Source of the DNA: JBGSMF01 sp964651475 | GTDB taxonomy: Bacteria; Chloroflexota; Anaerolineae; Fen-1058 | Assembly: GCA_964651475.1 (NCBI GenBank) | Contig: CAZYXV010000011.1 | Location: forward strand, 62,001 to 126,000 | Length of the DNA: 64,000 nucleotides | Reading direction: 5' to 3' | Shown here: piece by piece, positions 24,745-31,981 of the stretch | How the letters are laid out: each line of letters starts with the position of its first letter | How positions within the stretch are numbered: the stretch's first letter is position 1 | Notes under the pieces: model-generated | The model's input: the letters and a program-made list of their open reading frames with translations, nothing else | Databases searched by the model: none | What the model was told of the DNA's origin: nothing | Program-made: the position numbers and the translations under genes

Positions 24745-26346
24745 TCAACTCGCGCGCTTGCCGACGCCAAACACGAGCGCGTCGTAGGCGCGTTGGGTCT
24801 TGGCATAGTTGCCATCGCGGTCGAGCGCGATTCCCCGGCCGACGCCGGTGACAATGCGCCCAACGCCAATCTCATTCACCTGGCGTTCCAATTTTTCCAG
24901 CAGCGCGGGCGCGCTTCCCGGCTCGGTGCTGCGCCCGTCGAAAATGACGTGCAGGTAGACCTGGCGCAAATTGTTTGCTTTTGCCATGCGCAGCAGCGCC
25001 AGCGGGTAATCTATGGAGCCGTGCGAGCTTTTTTCGGTGAGCAGGCCAATCAGGTGCAGGCTCGCGTTCCGCTGCCTGGCCTGGTGAATCGCGCGGCAAA
25101 GGATCTCGTTGGTGTAGAATGAGCCATCTTTCATTGCCAGGTCGAGCCGCACATCGTCCTGCAGCACAACACGCCCCGCCCCAATGTTCATATGCCCGGC
25201 TTCGGAATTGCCGGGCCTGCTCGCTTTCAGGCCCACCGCCTCGCCGGCGGCTTGCAAGTGGGCGCACGCGTAGCGGCGCGTCAAATCGTCCCACACAGGT
25301 GTTCGCGCCACAAAGATCGGGTTTGTCTCGTCATTCTTGCCGATGCCCCACCCGTCGAGGATGACGAGCAACACGCGCCTCCGCCCGCCCCAGTCGTAAC
25401 CCGGGATGAGCGTTTCGCCCGTCATCGCGTCCGGCGGCGCGATCCCAAGCGCGCCGAGCAGGGTGGGGGCGATGTCGGCCAGTTTGCCATCGCGCACGCC
25501 AACGGGCAGGTGCGCGCGCGGATCCATCAGGATGAATGGAACGGGGTTTGTTGTATGCGATACGTGGGGCGAGCCGTCGGCATTGATCATTTCTTCGAGG
25601 TTGCCGTGGTCGGCCGTCACCAGAACCGCGTAATCGGCGGCGAGCGCGGCGTTCACCACCTGCCCCAGCCGCGCGTCCACCAGCCCGGTGCACTGGATCT
25701 TGGCGTCGCGATTTTGCGTGTGGCCGATCACGTCGCCGTTGGCAAAGTTGGTCACGATAAAATCATAGCGCTTTTCAATCCCGTGCACAACTTGCCCGGC
25801 GACCTGGGCCAGGCTCAGTTCCGGCGCTTGATCGAATGGAATGCCTTGGGGCGACGGAACGCGCACATGCTCTTCGCCCGCGAAGGTCTGGTTGTTGCCC
25901 CCGTTAAAGAAAAAGGTGACGTGCGCGAACTTTTCAGACTCGGCCACGCGCAATTGGCGCAGCCCCGCGCTGCTTACAATTTCGCCCAGAGTATCTTTGA
26001 TCTTGGTAGGAGCAAAGGCCACCGGCAGGTCTTTGAACCTTTCGTGGTACAGCGTCAGGATCACAAATGTGAGGCCCTGAAAATTATGCCGAGGGAAATG
26101 ATCCAACCCCGGCTCGACGAACGCTTCGGTCAGTTGAATTTCGCGTTCGCCGCGGCGGCAGCAAAAGACGACGGCGTCGCCGTCTTTGATACGGCCAACG
26201 GGTTCCCCGCGCGCGTCCGCCAAGACAATCGGCTCGAGCGCGTAATCGGTTTGCCCCTCGCGATACAGTTCCCTGACCGCGCTGGCGAGCGCGGCGCCTC
26301 CGCGCGCGAGACGAGTACCTGGCATAAGCGATTCCACGTTGGACAC
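24745..26346 (-). CDS. gpmI: 2,3-bisphosphoglycerate-independent phosphoglycerate mutase, circularly permuted
   Basis: 533 aa. All GpmI landmarks are present but in permuted order. Residues about 18-310 match the usual second half: GEPVGRIKDGDAVVF, RRGER, RVAESEKFAHVTFFFNGG, NFANGDVIGHT, TADHGN, SHTTNPVPFI, then the usual C-terminal end ADIAPTLL...MTGETLI. Residues about 320-533 match the usual first half: VLLVILDGWG, the nucleophile Ser in GNSEAGHMNIGAGR, FDGRSTEPGSA and YDALVFG at the very end. Metal ligands (DGWG Asp, Ser, GDVIGH, DHGN, SHTT) and the Arg/Lys substrate residues are kept; the usual Asp in GRDTPP is Ser. It has a GTG start at 26346 behind GAGGAA. It should act on phosphoglycerate if it folds normally. 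Confidence 0.88.
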   Translation of the reverse strand: MSNVESLMPGTRLARGGAALASAVRELYREGQTDYALEPIVLADARGEPVGRIKDGDAVVFCCRRGEREIQLTEAFVEPGLDHFPRHNFQGLTFVILTLYHERFKDLPVAFAPTKIKDTLGEIVSSAGLRQLRVAESEKFAHVTFFFNGGNNQTFAGEEHVRVPSPQGIPFDQAPELSLAQVAGQVVHGIEKRYDFIVTNFANGDVIGHTQNRDAKIQCTGLVDARLGQVVNAALAADYAVLVTADHGNLEEMINADGSPHVSHTTNPVPFILMDPRAHLPVGVRDGKLADIAPTLLGALGIAPPDAMTGETLIPGYDWGGRRRVLLVILDGWGIGKNDETNPIFVARTPVWDDLTRRYACAHLQAAGEAVGLKASRPGNSEAGHMNIGAGRVVLQDDVRLDLAMKDGSFYTNEILCRAIHQARQRNASLHLIGLLTEKSSHGSIDYPLALLRMAKANNLRQVYLHVIFDGRSTEPGSAPALLEKLERQVNEIGVGRIVTGVGRGIALDRDGNYAKTQRAYDALVFGVGKRAS

Positions 26347-26363
26347 GCCGTATTCCTCGACAA

Positions 26364-27107
26364 TTAATCGTCGCCGCCGGGGACCTGGCGCGCCGGGAAA
26401 ATATCCAATAGTTGGCTGAATTCTTGAATAATCAGGTCGGGTTGGTTTTCACCATTGGGAGATTTTGGGTCGGCCGGGTCCAACATAATGATGACCATTC
26501 CAAAACCGGCCTGACGGGATCCCAGAACGTCGCGGGAGGGATTGTCACCCACGTATGCCGAGCGCGCGGGATCAACGCCGGCCTGGCGAGCCGCTTCCAG
26601 GTATATTTCTGGACCGGGTTTCCGGCGTCCAAAGACGGAAGACAGGATCACCGTTGGAAAGTATTGGCTGAGGCCGTCTTCTTCCAACCATTCTGGGATT
26701 TCACGCTCGGTGATGGTGTTGCTGAGAATTCCCAGCCGGTAGCCCCGCTTGTTCAATTCGACGACGACTGGCTTGGCATCGGGCCGCGCAAAGCGGCGCC
26801 CCATGGTCTTGCGGTACAGAAAAGTCAACTCGCCCGATAGCGGCGCGATTTTGTCGGGTGGATAATCTGGCAGCAGCCAGCGCGTCCACAATTCTTTTTC
26901 GGACGCTTCGAGCAGGGTGTCGAAGGCCCACTTTCGGTAGGCTTTGTATCGTTCGTCCAATTGCTTGCAAAACGAGTCGGGCGGCTCTTGTGTTCCGACG
27001 AGCGCCGCGATTTGCTGCCTGGCCTGGGCCTGATACGGCTCATCTTCTACCAGCACCCGCAGGGTATTGCCCACGTCAATAAAGATGGCTTCGATATCAT
27101 GATTCAT
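26364..27107 (-). CDS. HAD-superfamily hydrolase, copy 2
   Basis: 247 aa. Motif I is FIDVGNTLRV, motif II LSNTIT, motif III the Lys in GRRKPGPEIYL and motif IV YVGDNPSRDVLG. It is the close paralogue of the 22728-23498 protein: both contain TQEPP, LWTRWLLPDY or the like, SSxFGRRKP and AGF in the same places. It has an ATG start behind GAGGGA. It lies 17 bases before the permuted mutase gene and three bases after the next HAD gene. Probably a phosphatase of unknown specificity. Confidence 0.82.
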   Translation of the reverse strand: MNHDIEAIFIDVGNTLRVLVEDEPYQAQARQQIAALVGTQEPPDSFCKQLDERYKAYRKWAFDTLLEASEKELWTRWLLPDYPPDKIAPLSGELTFLYRKTMGRRFARPDAKPVVVELNKRGYRLGILSNTITEREIPEWLEEDGLSQYFPTVILSSVFGRRKPGPEIYLEAARQAGVDPARSAYVGDNPSRDVLGSRQAGFGMVIIMLDPADPKSPNGENQPDLIIQEFSQLLDIFPARQVPGGDD

Positions 27108-27110
27108 TTC

Positions 27111-27785
27111 TTATCCCTCTCGTGTTTTAAAGATGGGCACATTGAGCAGATCCACCAGCGACCGTGCATAGTAATCTGCCTGGGCGTCGGGGTCATAGTT
27201 CACGGCAACGGTGGCCAGCCCGGTCTGGCGCGCGCCTTCGAGTTCGCCGGCGTCGTGACCGACAAAAGCGGATTCGGCGGGCGTCAGGTTTGCCTGCTGC
27301 ACGGCATTCAAGTACATGGCGGAGTCTGGTTTGTGCGCGCCGAGAACGGTGGAACAGGCTACCACGTCAATAAATTCCGCCACGCCCACCTGGTCGAGCC
27401 AGCGCATCTTGACCTCGACCGGATACATTGTGTCGGTCACGATGCCCAGGACAAAACCGCGCCGTTTCAATTCCGCCAGGGCCTCTCTGCCGCCGGGAAT
27501 CGCAATGACGTTGTTCGAATAGGCGTTGATCTTGCCGGCCAACATCTTGCGCTCTTCTGCGGCGGCGACGCCGAGCATCAGGAGCAACTGGTCCCAATAC
27601 TCGTCGGGGCCGACACGCCCACGCATGGCCTGAGAGCGCAGGGCCTTGTGGCGCGCCTGGTCTTCCGCAGAGAGTTGGGTAGACATCCCTATTTCTCCGA
27701 GAAGGTTCGCTACGTATCGAGATGTTGGTTCGGGCCGGCGGTAGAGCACATCGGCCGCGTCGAAAAAGATACCTCTAATTGCCAT
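27111..27785 (-). CDS. HAD-superfamily hydrolase, copy 3
   Basis: 224 aa. Motif I is FFDAADVLYRRP, motif II VTDTMYP, motif III the Lys in GAHKPDSAMYL and motif IV VGHDAGELEGA. It is more distant from the other copies and has VGHD where most HAD enzymes have GD. The ATG at 27785 has GGAG seven bases upstream and overlaps the end of the previous gene by 11 bases. It is a HAD-IA type phosphatase-like protein; the function is unknown. Confidence 0.78.
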   Translation of the reverse strand: MAIRGIFFDAADVLYRRPEPTSRYVANLLGEIGMSTQLSAEDQARHKALRSQAMRGRVGPDEYWDQLLLMLGVAAAEERKMLAGKINAYSNNVIAIPGGREALAELKRRGFVLGIVTDTMYPVEVKMRWLDQVGVAEFIDVVACSTVLGAHKPDSAMYLNAVQQANLTPAESAFVGHDAGELEGARQTGLATVAVNYDPDAQADYYARSLVDLLNVPIFKTREG

Positions 27786-28548
27786 GGACAGACTCCGTGT
27801 TGAAAGCAACAAGATTGACGACTTGCATCAGATCGTGGATGACGGCGTCGGGCAGTGCGCCGCCTGTTCCGTGATCGGCCTTGTCGGTGAGAAAAGACTT
27901 GATTTGAATGGCAAGCCCGTATCCGGCGCGGCGCGCTCCTATCACGTCCCGAGACACCGTGTCTCCCACGTAAGCGCAGGCGGCGGGCGGCAACTGCATC
28001 AGGCGGGCCGTTTCTTTAAAGATGCGCGCGTTCGGCTTGCGCCAGCCCAAGTTGGAGCTGGTGACGACCGGGTCGAAATAATGAGCGATGCCGTACTCGG
28101 CCAGCTTGCGCTGCACCAATCTCTGGCTGATGATGTTTGAAATGATGGCCAGGCGGAACCCCTGTTTGCGCAGCGCTTCCAGAACGGCCGGCGCTTCGGG
28201 GCGCAAGCTGCGCACGTGATAATGGGTTTCGTAGAAAAACGTAATATCTTCGGCGGCCGCCGCCAGCCGCTCTTGAGACAGGTTATGATTGGGAAAGATA
28301 TACTCTCTCCATACTCTTGCCGGCGGCAATTCGGCCTCGCTTTTTTCTCGCCATGCCTGGTACGCTTTTATTCCCCCCAGTACCGCCGCCTGCAAATCAG
28401 GCAAGCTCAGGCCGGGGTCGAGGTCTAGTTTGCACAACAGCGCGTGCAGGCCGCGCGTCGCCTCCTGGCGGGTGGCGTCGTCGTAGTACAGGTTTTCAAG
28501 CGTGCCGCCCATATCAAAGACGACGGCGCGAATGGGAGTGACTGCCAT
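27775..28548 (-). CDS. HAD-superfamily hydrolase, copy 4
   Basis: 257 aa. Motif I is VVFDMGGTLENLYYD, motif II ISNIIS, motif III the Lys in GWRKPNARIFKE and motif IV YVGDTVSRDVIGARRAGYG. A helical cap contains WREYIFPNH. The ATG at 28548 is behind GAGGGA and overlaps the upstream isomerase stop region. It is the first HAD gene transcribed in the array. Confidence 0.82.
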   Translation of the reverse strand: MAVTPIRAVVFDMGGTLENLYYDDATRQEATRGLHALLCKLDLDPGLSLPDLQAAVLGGIKAYQAWREKSEAELPPARVWREYIFPNHNLSQERLAAAAEDITFFYETHYHVRSLRPEAPAVLEALRKQGFRLAIISNIISQRLVQRKLAEYGIAHYFDPVVTSSNLGWRKPNARIFKETARLMQLPPAACAYVGDTVSRDVIGARRAGYGLAIQIKSFLTDKADHGTGGALPDAVIHDLMQVVNLVAFNTESVHGN

Positions 28549-28559
28549 GGCTTTTCCCT

Positions 28560-29462
28560 CTAGCCCCAACCTGTGGATTGCAGATGCTCGACGCCGGCGA
28601 GCAGGGCCTGGCGTGAAACGGCGCCATTAACTTCGACCACGCGCAATGCTTGGGGCGGCGCCAGCACGGCCAGGCCAGGCCAGTCTACACTGCCCACGCC
28701 CGGCGCCTGGTGCACTTGCAAATCGAGAGCATCGTGCAAGTGCAGGCCAAGCAGCCGCTGTCCGTAGGCGCGCAGCCAGTCCACGTGGGGCGTGAGGCCG
28801 AGAGCTTGTTGAACCTGAGCGTGCCCCGTGTCGTGCCAGTAGCCCACCGTTTCGTCAGGATACCACGCGAGGATTTCACCTGCGTCGCGCCAGTTGGGAA
28901 CCTCACAGGCGGGCCGATTTTCCAGTCCCAGGCGTATTTCTCTGGCCTCGGCGTAGGGGATCAACTCGTCCAGGCTGCGCCTGAGCGCCTCCATGCGTTC
29001 TTGTCGCTTGTGCGCGCGCTCGGAAGCCAGGCGCTGCCGGAGAGCGTCGGCTTCAGGGCTGGCGATGCGCCCCTCGGCAAACAGGCGCTTGAGCTGGTTT
29101 TCCAATTCTGGATTAGCGCCGGTTTGCCCAAGGTGAAGCACGACCACCTGCGCGCCATACTGCCGGGCAACGTCCAGCGAGCGCCGGGCGATGGCGACGG
29201 CTTGTTGCCTCCGTTCTTCGTCGAGCGAGGTCAAGAGAACGTCTGCCCGGCGCATGTCTGTGTTCCGCATGTCGCCGGGGGCGGGGTCGTGCAGGCTATG
29301 GATGGTGAACGCGCCGGGGCGGATTTCTTTGTAAAACGCGCCGCCGCTCAGCCCGCTCACTTCAAAAGCGGAAAACCCCAAGTCCATTCCCGCGCGAAAG
29401 AAATCGCTCACGCGTTCCCACTGCCCGCGCATCCAAAAGCTAGAAAGTGCAAGGTTGATCAC
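28560..29462 (-). CDS. TIM-barrel sugar isomerase/epimerase-like protein, copy 2
   Basis: 300 aa, paralogue of 21807-22709. Its motifs are MRGQWERVSDFF, SLDEERRQQ, GLENRPACE, GYWHDTGHAQ and GLHLHDALD, with the expected Glu, His and Asp metal ligands. The start is a GTG at 29462 behind AGGA. It is the first enzyme gene after the transporter, separated from the binding-protein gene by a strong hairpin. The substrate is unknown. Confidence 0.8.
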   Translation of the reverse strand: MINLALSSFWMRGQWERVSDFFRAGMDLGFSAFEVSGLSGGAFYKEIRPGAFTIHSLHDPAPGDMRNTDMRRADVLLTSLDEERRQQAVAIARRSLDVARQYGAQVVVLHLGQTGANPELENQLKRLFAEGRIASPEADALRQRLASERAHKRQERMEALRRSLDELIPYAEAREIRLGLENRPACEVPNWRDAGEILAWYPDETVGYWHDTGHAQVQQALGLTPHVDWLRAYGQRLLGLHLHDALDLQVHQAPGVGSVDWPGLAVLAPPQALRVVEVNGAVSRQALLAGVEHLQSTGWG

Positions 29463-29496
29463 TTGTTATTCCTGTGATGTATTACCTGTGAGTGTA

Positions 29497-29535
29497 TCCT
29501 TACCAGGGGCGTCCAGGCGGCGCCCCTGGTAAGGA
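29497..29535 (-). repeat. 15-bp stem hairpin behind the binding-protein gene
   Basis: TCCTTACCAGGGGCG (29497-29511) and CGCCCCTGGTAAGGA (29521-29535) form a perfect 15-bp stem with a 9-base loop. There is no T-run on the minus strand. It lies in the 91-base gap between the solute-binding protein gene and the isomerase gene, where transporter operons often have a hairpin that stabilises the binding-protein mRNA. Confidence 0.75.
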
Positions 29536-29553
29536 CGGTTAGTTATCCAGGTG

Positions 29554-30777
29554 CTATTGCAGCAGGTTGATCATGTAAAAGTCGCGCACCTGGGTAATGT
29601 TTTTATAGACATACATGTCGTCAATCTGCCAGGCGCTTAGCTCGGCGTGAGGAATGGCGCCTTCGGGGTCCGGCAAATCGGTGCGGGCCATGTAATTGCC
29701 AATCGTCCTCCACGGATCAGCCCCTGGCTCGTTGATCACCCAGTTAATGAACAACTTGGCTGCGTTGGGGTGGGGGGCGCGGTTGATGATGGCCAGGTAA
29801 GCCTGCGTCTCGATGCCTATAACGGGTTTGAAGCCTTTGCATGCGTCAAAGACCAGCTCACCCTTCATGGTATCTCGATATTTTGAATAGGACGTAAAGC
29901 CCACCCCGGCTTCCTTCATGCCGGGTGACGCAAAGGCCTGTACCACCTCGTCGCCGCCAGGCTCGGGAACGGGTGAGTTTTGGGCAAACTTTTTGAGCCA
30001 TAGCCAGCCGGCGTCGGGGGTATCGGCGTCCAACACGGGATCCTTGCCGTATAGTTCTTTGTAGGCGGCCGCCAGCTCGTCTTTGTGAGAAACGATAGTG
30101 GTCAAGATTGCCATAGTGCTGGCATCGGTCAGCGGATCCTCGATAAAGACCTTGCCTTTCAATTCCGGTTCGGTCAATTGCCAAAAGTTGGTGACCGGGC
30201 ACCCGTTCGGGTTAAGCTCGGTGTTGTAGCCCATGACGCGAACGCCGTAACGCGCAACCAGGAGCGGGTCTCGCGCCTCTTGCGGGATCACCGACACCAG
30301 GCTATCGGGTACAAAGGTCCACACATACTGCTTGGGCAAAAACTCGGCCTTGAGGTCTGGCCCGCCGCCGGCAAAGTAGACGTCGCCCACAAACGCACCG
30401 GCTTTTTGCTCCTCGCGCACTTTGGTCACGGCGTCATCGCCGCCCAGATCGAATCCCTCGACCGTGATTTCGGGATATTTCTCCATGAACGACGCGGCCG
30501 CATCCTCGATACGAGAAGAGTTGGCGTACACCAAGACGCGGCCTTCCTTTTTAGCCGCTGCTTCGATGGCGGCCCAATCTTGCTTGGCGGGCGCGTACTT
30601 GCCCAACTCGGCCGCTTTTAGCCAAGCCTCATCCGCAGTGAGCGCAGGTTCTGGAACCGCAGTATCGGCCGGTTTGGGCGGCTCGGTCGCCGCCGGCGGT
30701 GTAGCAGCCGGCGCGGCGCAGCCGGCAATAAAGCTGACCAACAAACATAACGTCAAGAGTTTCACAAAGGTCTTCAT
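29554..30777 (-). CDS. ABC importer substrate-binding lipoprotein (Fe3+-type/AfuA-like)
   Basis: 407 aa. It has a signal peptide with lipobox FIAGC (Cys near residue 20), then an Ala/Pro-rich linker and a type II periplasmic-binding fold (EGRVLVYANSSRIEDAA, GDVYFAGGGPDL, GYNTELNPNG, PHPNAAKLFINWV). The family includes iron-binding FbpA and hexose-phosphate-binding AfuA. The adjacent Tyr-Tyr pair of FbpA iron sites is not seen, and the context (RpiR regulator, HAD phosphatases, phosphate permease) favours a phosphorylated compound. The ATG is behind GGAGGAAG. The gene precedes the enzyme genes. Confidence 0.82.
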   Translation of the reverse strand: MKTFVKLLTLCLLVSFIAGCAAPAATPPAATEPPKPADTAVPEPALTADEAWLKAAELGKYAPAKQDWAAIEAAAKKEGRVLVYANSSRIEDAAASFMEKYPEITVEGFDLGGDDAVTKVREEQKAGAFVGDVYFAGGGPDLKAEFLPKQYVWTFVPDSLVSVIPQEARDPLLVARYGVRVMGYNTELNPNGCPVTNFWQLTEPELKGKVFIEDPLTDASTMAILTTIVSHKDELAAAYKELYGKDPVLDADTPDAGWLWLKKFAQNSPVPEPGGDEVVQAFASPGMKEAGVGFTSYSKYRDTMKGELVFDACKGFKPVIGIETQAYLAIINRAPHPNAAKLFINWVINEPGADPWRTIGNYMARTDLPDPEGAIPHAELSAWQIDDMYVYKNITQVRDFYMINLLQ

Positions 30778-30877
30778 TTCTTCCTCCTTAGTAGGATAGT
30801 TGGGAAAATGGAATCATTGACACATAGTGTTCTTGCATCTTTAAATTCTTCCCTTTTCCTCCTTTCGCCTGCAGGTA

Positions 30878-31969
30878 TTATCCGGCAGGCTGGTCTATCA
30901 AGTTCCCACTCTCTTTGTCGTACAGGTTCAGCGTGTGTGGATCGAACGTCAGCCAGATTTTGTCATCCATCTTGATTTTGCTAATGCCCATGACCTTGAC
31001 GGTGATGGCCGTGTTGCCCAAGTGGGCTACGATGGTCGAATCGGCGCCCGACGGCAAGACGGAATAGGCTGTGAATTCTATCGCTCCCGGAACGGGCTGG
31101 GTCGAGACGGCGATATCTTCCGGCCGCACGGCGACGACTACCTGTCCGCTCGCGTTACACGCATCCATCGTAACCTGGAACTGCCCCAAATCAACCGAAT
31201 GGCTGCCGTTCACAACACCATCCAGCAGATTCACCTTGGGGTTGCCGATAAAATCGGCTACGAACAGGTTGGCCGGGTAGTGGTAAACGCGGTCGGGGGT
31301 GTCTAATTGCTGGAGGACGCCTTCTTTCATCACCGCAATGTTGGAAGACATGGTCAGCGCTTCCACCTGGTCGTGGGTGACGTAAATGGTGGTCGCTTTG
31401 GCAACGTGGTGCAGGCGCTTGAGTTCCACACGCATGTCCATGCGCAGGCGAGCGTCCAGGTTGGAAAGCGGTTCGTCCATCAAAAAGACCTTGGGACGAT
31501 AGGCCAGCATGCGCGCCAGGGCAATGCGCTGCTGCTGCCCGCCGCTCATCTCACGCGGATAGCGGTCTTCATAGCCTTCCATTTGCACTTCGGCCAGCGA
31601 TTCTTGGACCCGCTTTTTCATTTCGTCTTTGGCTAGTTTCTGGATCTCGAGCGCAAAGGTCATGTTTTGATGAACCGTCATGTGCGGCCAGAGCGCATAG
31701 TTCTGAAAGACTAACCCCAGGTCCCGCTGGCCGGCGGGCAGCGAGATGCCCTGCCGGTGAGAAAATACAAGCTTGTCGCCGATATAGATTTCGCCTCCGT
31801 CGGGGTCTTCCAGGCCGGCTACGCAGCGCAGCAAAGTTGTCTTGCCGCACCCGGAGGGACCTAACAAGGTCAAAAACATTCCTGGCTCGATGGTCAGGCT
31901 GACGTCGTTGACTGCCAGGACATTTCCAAAACGTTTGGTGAGATTCTTGATAAGGATTGTCGTTCCCAT
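30878..31969 (-). CDS. ABC importer ATPase (FbpC/MalK-like)
   Basis: 363 aa. Walker A GPSGCGKTT, Q-loop VFQNYALWPHM, signature MSGGQQQRIALAR, Walker B VFLMDEPLSNLD and H-loop VTHDQ are all intact. A C-terminal TOBE domain (about 240-363) has VVVAVRPEDI. This makes it a complete CUT1/Fe3+-type importer ATPase. It lies 100 bases upstream of the binding-protein gene and 12 bases after the permease gene. Confidence 0.92.
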   Translation of the reverse strand: MGTTILIKNLTKRFGNVLAVNDVSLTIEPGMFLTLLGPSGCGKTTLLRCVAGLEDPDGGEIYIGDKLVFSHRQGISLPAGQRDLGLVFQNYALWPHMTVHQNMTFALEIQKLAKDEMKKRVQESLAEVQMEGYEDRYPREMSGGQQQRIALARMLAYRPKVFLMDEPLSNLDARLRMDMRVELKRLHHVAKATTIYVTHDQVEALTMSSNIAVMKEGVLQQLDTPDRVYHYPANLFVADFIGNPKVNLLDGVVNGSHSVDLGQFQVTMDACNASGQVVVAVRPEDIAVSTQPVPGAIEFTAYSVLPSGADSTIVAHLGNTAITVKVMGISKIKMDDKIWLTFDPHTLNLYDKESGNLIDQPAG

Positions 31970-31981
31970 AGTTTCCTCTCT

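Noticed and set aside
24745..26346. Permuted mutase explained as two adjacent genes or an assembly joint
   Set aside because: One frame without stops spans both halves, the joint is a short natural linker, and intact genes with proper ribosome sites lie on both sides. Read mapping would still be worth doing.
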